Of a DNA stretch of 64,000 nucleotides, positions 54,028 through 64,000 are shown one piece after another. The notes beneath the pieces were generated by a model. That model was given only the letters and a program-made list of their open reading frames with translations. It was not told where the DNA came from and made no database searches. The translations under genes were made by a program, and so were the position numbers. This DNA is from Phocoena phocoena (Eukaryota; Chordata; Mammalia; Artiodactyla; Phocoenidae), in the NCBI RefSeq assembly GCF_963924675.1, contig NC_089230.1:7255001-7319000 (forward strand), written 5' to 3'. Within the stretch, counting starts at the first letter, position 1. Every line of letters begins with the position of its first letter.

Positions 54028-54628
54028 TAAAAAAGGCAACAAATGGTCAAAAGAACCCTTACCTGGAGTTCAGGCCACCTTGTAGCCACAAACAAGTCAT
54101 GTGGAATTCGGCACTGAGAATGAGTGTAGCCGCCCTGCCTATTCCATGGGCCCACTGCGAAGCATCAGTAAACGTGCAAAACACTAAGACATCAAAGGCA
54201 CGAGGCTGGAAGTATAAAGTCAACAGGAGGAGGCGTGTGCTTTATCCTGGGAAAGGGACAAGTGGATTCCTTTCTTCGTTTTTTCATTCTTAAGAGCAGT
54301 ATGGTTGCACAGCTCTCCTGCTGTGCGTTGCTCCAGTCTCCAAAGGGGCCCTGACGGGATGCAGTGGGCCACGGGTTTCCAGCAGGAAATCCCCTTGTTT
54401 GGTGGCTTTCTTAGAAGTCTTAAGTCATTGGGACAGCGGAGGCAATCTCCAGGATGGTTCCAAATAATGACAGAAAGCTCACGATTATTCCCTTTGTGTA
54501 GCAAACATCCCTGTGGGTCAGGCAGTTTACATGCATCTTCAAATCCTTACAACAATGCACGTGCTCCTGAGGCCAGATCTGAGCACAAAAGCTCAGGCTA
54601 AGCCTTAAGCCCTGCTCCCACCCCGCCT
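54028..54628. other. Unassigned DNA with a MIR scrap
   Basis: 54500-54600 (GGCAGTTTACATGCATCTTC, ATCCTTACAACAATGCACG) looks like reverse MIR. The remainder is unassigned. Confidence 0.4.
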
Positions 54629-55113
54629 TTTTAAATTTTTTATTTTATATCGGAGTATAGTTAATTAACGATGCTGTGCTAATCTCAGGTGTACAGCAAA
54701 GTGATTCAGTTACACATATACATGTACCTATTCTTTTCCCATTTAGGTTATTACAGAATAGTGAGCAGAGTTCCCTGTGCTACACAGTAGGTCCTTGTTG
54801 GTTATGTATTTTAAATAGAGCAGTGGGTGCATGTCAATCCCACACTCCCAATCTATCCCTCCCCCGCATCCTTCCTCCCAGTAACCATAATTGCATTCTC
54901 TAAGTCTGTGAGCCTGTTTCTGTTCTGTAAATAAGTTCATTTGTATCATTTTTTTTATATTCCATGTATGAGCAATATCATATGATATTTGTCTTTGTCT
55001 GACTTACTTCACTAAGTGTGATAATTTGCAGGTCCATCCACGTTGCTGCAAATGGCATTATTTCATTCTTTTTAGCGGCTGAGTCATATTCCATTGTGTA
55101 TATGGACCGCATC
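54629..55113 (-). mobile_element. L1 3' end, reverse orientation
   Basis: Artiodactyl L1 complement with well-kept blocks: TCAGGTGTACAGCAAAGTG, CACAGTAGGTCCTTGTTGG, TTCTGTTCTGTAAATAAGTT, CATATGATATTTGTCTTTG, GCTGCAAATGGCATTATTTC, CATATTCCATTGTGTATATG. Confidence 0.92.
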
Positions 55114-55299
55114 TTCAGTCCTGCTCCCTTTTGACCACCTTCTGTGCCTCCCTACGTTTAGTCCTTGTCATCATGATTCCTTATGTTATAAAGAATGTCC
55201 TTGTCAGCTTTGATAGACTTTACCCTTACTCTACGGGTTTAAACTATATAGAAAATAAAAATTCGACTTTGTTTAGATTACACCTGAGAAACACCCAAT

Positions 55300-55925
55300 T
55301 ATTCATTCACTCATTGATTCAACAAGTTTTCAGAGCCCCTACTGTGTGTGGGCACCACACCAGGCACTGGGGATATAGCAGCTAACAAAACAGAAAACAA
55401 CTCTGCCTTCACTCAGCTACCTTCTATGATGAAGACAACAGCATAATAAACAAGCACATATAGGGAATGTCAGAAGGTGGTAAGGGCGGAACCAGAGCCG
55501 GGAAGGGGGATGAGATGTGCAGGGTGGGAGTCAAGACCACGGTCTTCAACTGAGTGGTGTCCCTCGGCCTCACTGAGGTCTGAGTGGAGGAAGATCTTGA
55601 AGGAAAGAGGGCGGCGGCCACATGGTGTGTCTGGCAGGAGATTCCAGGTGCGGGGCCCAGGCAGCACGGAGTCCCGGGGGAGGAGCGTGCTTGGTGTATT
55701 TAGAAAGGTGAGTGGGACTGAGGACTTGGGGTTCTACTCGGAGAGCAACGGAGGTGTTGGATTGTTCTGAACGCAGACGTTAAGTTTTAAGACATATTTA
55801 CATTTTAAAAGGATCGCCCTGACTTCTGTTTTGGGAACTAGGGTGGAACTGAGGGGCCAGTTAGATCATGACAATAGCCCAGATGGAGAAAGTGCTTGGC
55901 TAGGATCAGGGTAGAGGCAGTTATT
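55300..55925 (-). mobile_element. L2 LINE, reverse orientation
   Basis: Complement of L2 3' end and coding region: TTGATTCAACAAGTTTTCAG, GGCACTGGGGATATAGCAGC, GGAATGTCAGAAGGTGG, TTAAAAGGATCGCCCTGAC, CAGTTAGATCATGACAATAG. It lies about 1.3 kb from a forward L2 copy. Confidence 0.87.
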
Positions 55926-56124
55926 CCGATGTAATAACAAATAAGCAAACAGGTAAGTTAGGAGACTGCCCTCTATAAAGCAGACTTTTCAATGCAAACA
56001 AGAGCATGGTAAATTCCTTTAACTTACCATGTAGGTTTCAGTTCACAGAAACTTAACCTGTGCACGTCATTCAGCGCACATTTTTATGTAAGCAAGGGAG
56101 ACCCATCGTTGTCTTAAGAAGGTT
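55926..56124. other. Unassigned DNA
   Basis: Short AT-rich interval between an L2 and an L1 end. Confidence 0.4.
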
Positions 56125-56362
56125 ATTGCTAAGGGGTGGGTGAGGGTGGGTGGAGGACGGATGGACTGGGAGTTTGGGGTTAGCAGATGTAAACTGTTGT
56201 ATAGAGAATGGATAAACAAGGTCCTACTGTATAGCACAGGGAACTAGATTCAATATCCTGATAAATTATAATGAAAAATAATGTATATATATGTATAACT
56301 GAATAACTTTGCTGTACACCTGAAGCTAATGCAACATCGTAAATCAACTATACTTCAAGAAA
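56125..56362 (+). mobile_element. L1 3'UTR end
   Basis: GGGAGTTTGGGGTTAGCAG, GTCCTACTGTATAGCACAGG, TTTGCTGTACACCTGAAGC, AATCAACTATACTTCAAGAA. A 5'-truncated artiodactyl L1. Confidence 0.9.
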
Positions 56363-57434
56363 ACAAGTTTCTGAAAAAAGGTTATTATCAATCAGTGTAA
56401 AACAAACGGGTTTCTCATCCTTGCTTAAAACCCAGCAAGAGTAATGCAAACTTTCTTTTCTAGTTAAATTTTCAACAGGGAAATGTCCCTAGGAAGTCAC
56501 AATAAACAGAACTGTGGGAAAACACGTCAAAGGTTCCTGCCAGAGTTAAACACATGCACCCACGAGGAAAGGAGCTACTGTCTGTTGAATGTCTCAGAAG
56601 TTCAAGGAATTTGCCTTCAAAGTTCTTTCGGACAAAGACGCCTCTGAGCTCACATTCTTTTCTACGGGGTATAATGATGCTTTACAGGGAGGGGAGCCCA
56701 TTTAGAAGCAGAATAAATGCAGGGATTCTTGGGGACAGAGAGACATTGGCGACAAAAGAGAGTTTGCAGCACACAGGGAGCTGCTTTGGGGAGAGGCGGG
56801 CACGCGCGGAGCGCACCGCAGACGGGCACGTCTCGTTTAACCTATTACTCATCCTGAACAACCCTTGGGACCATCAGACCTTAGGACAGTGGCGATGCCA
56901 CGTGGAAATATGCAGCATATATCACTCGAGCTGATTTCTCTTTAATTTAGTAAGTCCATATCATCAACCAAGTTGGAAAACAGTGGACGTGTTAATGGCA
57001 AGTAGACTCAGAGTCTGGGATTTCTGTTTTCCTGAGGCTTTTTTCTGCTCAATAAAGTATTTAATGTATTACTACTATTTTTCTCTTTCTGGTCAGTCGT
57101 ATAAAATGTCCTCCTTTCTTGTAAAACATCAGGATTGGCAGGACCTCAGCGATCAGACCTGTCCCTATTCCTAACTATACTCGTGGAGAAGAGATACCCA
57201 GGAGGGGGTAAGCCCCTTGCCCAGTATCACAGATCTGGCAAAGGGTGGGGCAGGGACTGGGAGCCAGGTTCACTGGTGTGCCAGCTCCAGCTCTTCAGCC
57301 AATAACTTCAGCAGGGTTGTTGTTCAAAACAAAACAGAACCAAAAACCAAAAAAAAAAAAAGAGAAAAATCCACATAGAAAACTAACTGAAAATGTATGG
57401 CTGACTCTTAATTATGATCTGAAAACTGCATTCA
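56363..57434. other. Upstream flank, unassigned
   Basis: A 126-codon frame (56554-56934 +) lacks a recognisable domain and shows no splice context. An A-run lies at about 57349-57361. No repeat assigned. Confidence 0.4.
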
Positions 57435-57625
57435 CCCCTTTAATACATATTTATTGATGCCTACAACGTGCCAGGCAGGCTGCTAACGTGGGAGTGAATA
57501 ATGAAGAAGGCAACCACAACCCCTGTTCCAAGGAGCTTACAGTTGAGTGAGGAAGACAGACGATGAAACATGCAATTAAAATGAAGAGCAGTGGTGACCC
57601 TGTAGGCGAAGCACGGTGCACTACA
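57435..57625 (-). mobile_element. L2 LINE fragment, reverse orientation
   Basis: TACATATTTATTGATGCC, ACGTGCCAGGCAGGCTGC, CCAAGGAGCTTACAGTTG and GAAGAGCAGTGGTGACCC match the L2 3' complement. Confidence 0.72.
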
Positions 57626-57642
57626 AGAGCAAGACAGAGACA

Positions 57643-57990
57643 TTTTTTTAAAATAAATTTATTTATTTACTTATTTTATTTATTTATTTTTGGCTGCGTT
57701 GGGTCTTCATTGCTGCACGTGGGCTTTCTCTAGTTGCGGCGAGCGGGGGCTACTCTTCGTTGCAGTGCGCGGGCTTCTCATTGCAGTGGCTTCTCTTGTT
57801 ACAGAGCACGGGCTCTAGGTGCGTGGGCTTCCGTAGTTGTGGCTCATGGGCTCTACAGAGCAGGCTCAGTAGCTGTGGCGCACGGGCTTAGTTGCTCCGC
57901 GGTAGGTGGGATCTTCCCAGACCAGGGCTCGAACCCGTGTCCCCTCCATTGGCAGGTGGATTCTTAACCACTGCGCCATCAGGGAAGCCC
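57643..57990 (-). mobile_element. CHR-type SINE, long form
   Basis: Reverse complement of the long form with a long TTTATT-rich tail at the left. Target duplication ACAGAGACATTT (about 57634) versus ACAGAGAAATTT (about 57991), one mismatch. Confidence 0.93.
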
Positions 57991-58007
57991 AACAGAGAAA
58001 TTTCAAT

Positions 58008-58068
58008 AACGTGTGTGAACTAACACACCACTGTAAATCAACTATACTTTAATAAAAATTTTTAAAAA
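58008..58068 (+). mobile_element. Very short L1 3' end
   Basis: GAACTAACACACCACTGTAA then ATCAACTATACTTTAATAAA plus an A-rich tail: an L1 terminus of about 60 bp. Confidence 0.75.
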
Positions 58069-58084
58069 GTTAGATCTAAGTAGT

Positions 58085-58200
58085 CTGTGTGGGGTGAACT
58101 GTAAGGTGATGGATGGTAACTAGACTTTGGTGGTGATCACTGTGTAGTGTACACAGCTGTCAAATTATAATGTTGTACACCTGAAACTTACATAATAAAA
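58085..58200 (+). mobile_element. L1M 3' end
   Basis: TGATGGATGGTAACTAGAC, TGGTGGTGATCACTGTGTAG, ATGTTGTACACCTGAAACTT, ending ATAATAAAAATG. The following GT microsatellite may derive from its tail. Confidence 0.72.
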
Positions 58201-58237
58201 ATGTGTGTGTGTGCGTGTGAGAGAGAGAGAGAGGTGC

Positions 58238-58271
<34 letters not shown>

Positions 58272-58352
58272 AGGGGCAGTGTGTGTGTGCGCGTGTGTGT
58301 GCGTGTGCGAGAGAGGGGGCAGTGTGTGTGCGTGCGCGCGCGCGTGTGTGCC
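58201..58352. repeat. Compound (GT)n/(GA)n/(GC)n microsatellite
   Basis: About 150 bp of GT runs broken by GAGAGA, GGGGCA and GCGC units. The block with GAGAGGGGGCAGTGTGTGTG recurs, suggesting a higher-order repeat of about 50-60 bp. ORFs across it on both strands are low-complexity shadows. Confidence 0.93.
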
Positions 58353-58419
58353 TGTGTCCGCATCTGCCCACCGGCCCCGAGCGAGGATGCTGCCGCCACC
58401 CTTGACCCCTCTCACCCGT

Positions 58420-59160
58420 CCGCCATCACCTTCCGGCCGTCTGATGCTTGTAATTCCCGAGGCTGTCTCCCCTCCCCACCCTTAACACCGGCCCGTTCAT
58501 CTCGGCCTGACTACTGGCCGAGTCTCGCAACTCTCCTCCCGGGATTCAGTCTTGCTTTCCTCAATTCTCTTCCTCTGCAGATGGATCTGCCTAAAGTGCA
58601 ATTCTGACCATGTGAGCCCGCTGCTTCAAAATCCGTCATGGCTCCCCATTGGCTAAGCATAAAGTCCGAGTTCATTAACACAGCCCCGAAGCCTCCCTGA
58701 GTCGGCCCAGCCTCTACTTCTCCAACGTCCTCCCTTGCCTCCTGCTGTCCGTCACTGCATACGCCAACCGTTCATACTTCCCGCGAGGGCAGCAGGCTCT
58801 TTAAGGCATCTGTGTTGTCACTCATGTCTCTGCTGCGACTGCCACCCCCTGCCACACGCTCTCCCCGCCTTGCTGAGGGTCCTCCTCTCTGACTCCATTC
58901 GGGTATCCTACCTCAGGGAAGCTTCCCTGGTGCCCCTCCCGTCACCCCGCCAGCTACTTGCTGCTTCTCCGTGTTCACCTGGTACCCTGGGCACATCCTA
59001 AAAGTCACATGTTCCACGTTAAATTATCATCACGTGTCTATGGCTGTCTCCCTCCAGCATCTGACAAGGATGGCCTCGCTCAGCTGGGCAAGCTTAGCAC
59101 CTTGCACAGGCCTGACCCACGGCAAGACGTCAATGCATGTTTGTTTAATGAAAGAATGGT
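58420..59160 (+). mobile_element. L2 LINE copy
   Basis: L2 coding and 3' pattern: GTGCAATTCTGACCATGTGA, CATGGCTCCCCATTGGC, GCATAAAGTCCGAGTTCATT, GGGAAGCTTCCCTGGTGCC, ending GCATGTTTGTTTAATGAAAG. GC-rich for an L2. Confidence 0.82.
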
Positions 59161-60377
59161 GATTGCAGGTCTTACATGTGGGTAATTCTCAACCCAGCAA
59201 TCAAAAGTTATTATATGTGGAAGTGAAATGACGCAGCTTTGCTTTTCCCTGAAAAGGAATAATTGATTTAAGCTTCCTGAAGATTACTGATTTTGGCAAG
59301 ACAGATAATAATAATATCTAAACTTGTCTGTATTTTCAAAATACGATGGTCCACACTGTTTTGTTGCCAAAGAAATATAAAATCATTATATACTCTGGTG
59401 AATTATTTTAAGTGTTACAAAATACCACAACACTAGTCCTGAGTCATAGCCTAACCCGTTTCTAGAATAGTCTGAGGTAAACAAACTGGGAGGAGACCAG
59501 CACCTGGGCAGGGTTCCGTGGGTGGCACGGCCTGGTGATGTCACCATTCAAAATAGCAGATTACCAAAATGGCACGCATTTACCTTCAAATACCTATGCT
59601 TTCTCCTAAAAGATTGACCTATCTTCAAAATTAGTTACTATTCTGTAAACACTGATGGGAAATTTAAGGAGGTCTTTGGAAGAAGAGAAGCCTCATTAAG
59701 TGTTGGGAGGGAAAAGAGACGTTAGCCAGATTTTATAAATGATTACCAAAGACAGCAAACTACCTATGCATAATCTAGAATGTTTATAAACGAAAATTGA
59801 CTGTACTTCTCTAACTACATAGAATCTGAACTCTGAACTTCAAATTACAAACTACACAATCACTATGACAGAGTTTGTAGCCTTTTTTTTGGTGGGGGGG
59901 GGACAAGGAAAGCATTTTGTCATGAAAACCACCAGCCCATCCCTACCAATGCAAACATATATCCCCAGTTTCTTAATATAGCACACATGCTTTAGTTTTA
60001 GCACAGCGAGTGTTTGGAGGATTTTTTTTTCCAGTTGTGTTTATTTATAATATGGGTGTGGAGTAAAATATCACATCACAACACCTTATATACTTCCATG
60101 CAAGCCGTCCTTTTCTGCCCAGAGCTATTTCTACATTCCTCCTCAACCTCAAATTTAAAAAGTGTATCCTGTCAAATTGTGATAAATTGTTACCTGCATG
60201 GCAAAGAACTTGCTAACTAGAAGTAACTTCAGTCTTCTCAAAGTACATCCTTTAAGTAACAAATTGAATCTACACTTTGTACTTCTGTAACCTTGAAAAA
60301 AAAAAAAAGGGTGAGGAGGGGGCTCGGCTAAACAGCTGGATTATCCCCAAGAAGGCTTGAACATATTTCAAAAAACC
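59161..60377. other. Upstream flank, unassigned
   Basis: AT-rich with a T/G run (59882-59902) and an A run (60296-60308). No recognised repeat or exon. Confidence 0.45.
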
Positions 60378-60587
60378 TTTTTTTTTTTTTTTTTGTGGTA
60401 CGTGGGCCTCTCACTGCCGTGGCCTCTCGTGTTGCAGAGCACAGGCTCCAGACGCGCAGGCTCAGTGGCCATGGCTCATGGGCCCAGCCGCTCCGCGGCA
60501 TGTGGGATCTTCCCGGACCGGGGCACGAACCCGTGTCCCCTGCATCGGCAGGCCGACTCCCAACCACCGCGCCACCAGGGAAGCCCC
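60378..60587 (-). mobile_element. CHR-type SINE, short form
   Basis: Reverse short form with a T tail at 60380-60396. Target duplication TCAAAAAAC (about 60369 and 60589). Confidence 0.94.
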
Positions 60588-60597
60588 TCAAAAAACA

Positions 60598-61573
60598 TTT
60601 TAAAATGAAATTTTGCTCTTAACTTAAAAAAAATGAAACGGTATAGTTTGGTGCAGAACTCATCTAAAATTAGGTCTTTGGTGAAAAATCTTTCTGCCCA
60701 TAACACTGAGGCTGTGTGTTTACGTGTTTGTGTGCACTTGCCCGTGTGTGGTACTTCATAGTCGGAAAATGGTAACTTGGGCTCAAAATTTTTTTTTTTT
60801 ATTTAAAAAGAGGCCTTTGGTAAAGTTCTTCAACAAACCCTAAAATATAAATGTTTGTTGGAATGCTTTTAAGAAAATGTACACATAGTAAATAATCAGT
60901 TTTTTCATAAATGCAAAACTTCAAAAAGTATACAAAATATAATCAAGCAAAATGAATCTGACCTTTCATATCTAGAATAAAAGCATTTAAAAATGTTTTG
61001 TGAAACCTTAATATGTGTTCTTTTTCAGTTACTGCTTATCTTGTGCTCTTTTGAATCTAACTGATTTCTAGATCTTCCCTTGCTGTTTTGTTTCCACCTA
61101 CCTAGGGTTTTGCTGTGTGGTGAGATGGTCCTTTTGTTTTAAGGAAAGGGGGTAAAAACCCAGGTAAATATATGTGTTGTAGTAACAGTACGTGAGATGA
61201 GTGAGTGAAGAGATATTTTCAGTATGATTTTAGCTATAATGAGCTTATCTGTTAGTTACTTGGCCAAGATCATTATATTACAAAAATAAATATTTTATGT
61301 TATTTTGTTAGTATATTTCTTACAAACAAAATACACAAATAACTAAGGGGCAAAGATGGAGGGCTTATGGACATGCCACTGTAGGTATAATGACAGCATA
61401 ATTAGAAACTTTACTTATATTCCTAACGAATAGAATAGACCATGATTGACCCATAAGTGTGCCTTTCCAGTTTACTTAGTCCTATATCTGTGAATCAACA
61501 TCCTTCCTGAAATTAAATTAACTTAATAATAATGTAATTGGCCAGAAGACCACCATTAGAAGCAACTGTAAAA
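60598..61573. other. Upstream flank, unassigned
   Basis: AT-rich, no long ORF and no repeat recognised. Confidence 0.45.
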
Positions 61574-61584
61574 GTATCTCTTAG

Positions 61585-61791
61585 GGGCTTCCCTGGTGGC
61601 GCAGTGGTTGAGGGTCCGCCTGCCGATGCAGGGGACGCGGGTTCGTGCCCTGGTCCGGGAAGATCCCACATGCCGCGGAGCGGCTGGGCCCGTGAGCCAT
61701 GGCTGCTGAGCCTGCGTATCCGGAGCCTGAGCTCCGCAACGGGAGAGGCCGCAACAGTGAGAGGCCCGCGTACCACACACACAAAAAAAGT
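61585..61791 (+). mobile_element. CHR-type SINE, short form
   Basis: Complete copy with a CACACACAAAAAAAG tail. Perfect duplication GTATCTCTTAG (61574-61584 and 61792-61802). Confidence 0.95.
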
Positions 61792-61802
61792 GTATCTCTT
61801 AG

Positions 61803-62700
61803 ATTTAACTCATCATTTTCACAATCCGGCAAACAAAATTAAATCTGTACTTATTTATCCCATAACTATCAGGCAATACCTATCCTACACATTAAGGTAT
61901 AAAACTGGGAATAATATGACACTTTAAGATGTCTAGATTCCTAAGAAGAATGTAAATGAAGCTTTGAGGTAGTTTTAACACGTGACATAGATTCCTCTCT
62001 CTTATTGACTAGAAAAAAAAATTGGTGATGAAAGGGGAAGTGGTTTTGTTAAAGACGTGAACAAAAAATTAAAATATCCTGTTATTTGATCTATAACATT
62101 CATATATTAGAAATACTGATAAATATTGTTACCTTCCCCCTGGATATTGGTATGTTGACCCAGGTATAAGAAATCTTTGATCTGTTGGTTTTACAGAGTA
62201 AGACATGGTTTGAACATAGACCAGTCAAAATTCTTCCTTTGCTTTGGGAAATTCATTTGTGAGACATCTGAGAGATCACATATAGTTTTAATAGTTGCTC
62301 AAATGCATACTTAAGGTCACAGAAAACTCTGACATTCCCAACATATTGATAGTTATATTGACCCAAACAGGCAAAGTGGTCAATAGCAAATAGTTTATGG
62401 CAGTAATGCCTCCAATCTCTTTAATCAGGAGTATAGAAGCAGTTCTCCAGTGGTATTTTCTATGTATGTTCAGAGAATTTGCTGCCCTCAATTCTCTTAC
62501 TGAAATGGGGGGAAGCCAAATCATTGTCAATTGTATTCTAAAGTCTCTTTTATTTATGACCAAAGCCTTCCCTTTAATAACACGGTGCGGGGGGCGGGGG
62601 GGAGACGTGTTAAAATAGAGGTTGTAAAACCAAAATCTACAAAGAAACAGAAGCCTGTATTGAGCACACATAAGAGGAAAATCTTGACAGAACTACCGTT
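61803..62700. other. Upstream flank, unassigned
   Basis: A G-rich run (62587-62602) is the only notable feature. A 127-codon minus frame (62288-62671) has no domain. Confidence 0.4.
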
Positions 62701-62715
62701 AAAAAGCCACATGGA

Positions 62716-62927
62716 GGGCTTCCCTGGTGGCGCAGTGGTTGAGAGTCCGCCTGCCGATGCAGGGGACACGGGTTCGTGCCCCGGTCCGGGAGGATCCCAC
62801 ATGCCGCAGAGCGGCTGGGCCCGTGAGCCATGGCCGCTGAGCCTGCGCGGCCGGAGCCTGTGCTCCGCAACGGGAGAGGCCACAACAGTGAGAGGCCCGC
62901 ATACCGCAAATAAAATAAAATAAAAAA
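62716..62927 (+). mobile_element. CHR-type SINE, short form
   Basis: Complete copy with an AAATAAAATAAAATAAAA tail. Perfect 15-bp duplication AAAAAGCCACATGGA (62701-62715 and 62928-62942). Confidence 0.95.
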
Positions 62928-62942
62928 AAAAAGCCACATGGA

Positions 62943-63599
62943 AAAGTAGCCCAGTGAAGACAACAGCAGTGTAAACGATATCTCAATAAACAATCCACAT
63001 GAGGAACAGCTCAAGCTACAATGATAAAAGAATGATAGAACAAACAAGCAAGGGTGTGAGGCGAGCAGAACAAAGCGATCGCTCATAAATGGCTTCCAGG
63101 AAAGCAAACGGGAGCTTTTATAAAGAGACAGGAAGAGGGAAAACAAACTGGTATAATGTGCCGCACCTTCTAATTCTAATGAAAACATCTTTCAGTTTTG
63201 CTGCAGAGAAGAGGCATAACAGAAGGAGAGCTGGAAGCTGAGGAAATAAATTACAACTGGGAAAAAAGGATTTCGTAAGGATGGGGTAGCCTCTGGGTCT
63301 ACTCCTCAGAAATCCTCTTTTAATTGGCTGGCGGCAAAGGGATGCTTACTAATACAACATGACAAATAAGTAGAGATAGATTAGATCCCAAAACCAAACG
63401 AAGGAGCAAAGGGAAAGAAAAGTGAGGGTCGACACCTACCCAGCGAACTAACTGTTTTCAGGTCGATGTCCTTTTTCAACTTCAGGAGCTGATTATAAAG
63501 CAGTTAGCGCAATGGCTACAAGCTTGGTCCATTTCAGTGACATAATTTCATGGCTTTTCTAATAGAATTGCCACCAAAATCCTTGGTGGCAGGTTTCAG
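62943..63599. other. Upstream flank, unassigned
   Basis: Purine-rich on the + strand. No recognised element. Confidence 0.4.
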
Positions 63600-64000
63600 A
63601 CATTCAACCCAGAGTACCCTGATTCTCTCAGTCATGAGACCCACTGCTCAGCCCAGCTTCCCTCATACCCGCAACACCCAACTCCAGCGATGGCCCTTAA
63701 GGAGCTCTGGTTGGGTTCCCATTCCTCTGCCTAGAAGACGATTTCTTCCATCCTCATGCCCTCAATCCACCATCTCTACCGTTCTTCCTTGATCAGATCT
63801 CAGCAAGAGAGCTGGAATCTAGAAACAGCTCTGGAAGTCTCTCCCGACCACCCTACCCTCCACCAATTCCGGGTTCAATACCTCCTGTGGACGCCTGTAA
63901 CCCCCCATGCTCCCCCATCATGGGCTTTATCACAGAAGCGTGTAACTGCCTCTGTCTTCATCTGTATCCCTCACTTACCTGTAAGCTTGGGGTGGGCAAT
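63600..64000 (+). mobile_element. L2 LINE fragment running off the window
   Basis: Diverged L2 pattern: CATTCCTCTGCCTAGAAGAC, AGATCTCAGCAAGAGAG, CTCTCCCGACCACCCTACCC, ACTTACCTGTAAGCTTGG. The 3' end lies beyond the right edge. Confidence 0.6.

Noticed and set aside
56554..56934. A 126-codon + ORF in unassigned flank
   Set aside because: No domain or splice signals. The length is not exceptional in a 64-kb window.
58165..58607. ORFs on both strands across the GT-rich tract
   Set aside because: Dinucleotide repeats have no stops in some frames. The peptides are Cys/Val or Thr/His repeats.
1..64000. CRISPR array, phage, operon or other prokaryotic system
   Set aside because: The window is mammalian nuclear DNA. 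Short direct repeats are microsatellites or target duplications, with no regular spacer structure.

Overview
This window is mammalian nuclear DNA, almost certainly from a cetacean (toothed or baleen whale). The main evidence is about 21 tRNA-derived SINEs that carry pol III A/B boxes and begin GGGCTTCCCTGGTGG or GGGACTTCCCTGG. These are the CHR-type SINEs of cetaceans and their cetartiodactyl relatives. Artiodactyl-style L1 3' ends and a cetartiodactyl-type mariner agree. There is no bacterial or phage signal.

Only one protein-coding exon can be recognised with confidence: coding exon 1 of MAP3K4 (MEKK4) on the minus strand at 28704-28837. It has an exact GT splice donor and lies in a CpG island (about 28275-29320). 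Transcription runs toward lower coordinates, so 1-28703 is the start of MAP3K4 intron 1 and about 29000-64000 is upstream flanking DNA. I saw no second MAP3K4 exon. MAP3K4 is a cytoplasmic MAP3K that feeds the p38 and JNK pathways; its kinase domain lies outside the window.

Intron 1 (1-28.7 kb) is dense in repeats. It holds an L1 3' end (1-1487), old L1M fragments, MIR/L2 fossils, an MLT1 LTR and 15 CHR-type SINEs. One SINE is inserted inside another at 23.2-23.8 kb with perfect target duplications at both levels. One old L1M (16.2-18.4 kb) is interrupted by a near full-length, broken mariner transposase element (16949-18204) and by an unidentified ~396-bp insertion (16394-16789).

The upstream flank (29-64 kb) is poorer in young SINEs and richer in ancient repeats: long L2 copies (52.8-54.0, 55.3-55.9, 58.4-59.2, 63.6-64 kb), a MER5/MLT1 cluster (35.5-38.6 kb), a solo ERVL-type LTR with 5-bp duplications, a mini-mariner (52369-52439), L1M 5' and 3' pieces and a long GT/GA microsatellite. 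Unexplained structures include a near-perfect 45-bp hairpin (30454-30571), a ~190-bp ancient inverted repeat (41.0/42.2 kb), a ~130-bp direct duplication (30.7/32.0 kb) and a 104-codon minus-strand ORF (46017-46331).

I found no new multi-gene system. Nearly all long ORFs are shadows of SINEs, L1/L2 or CpG-rich DNA.
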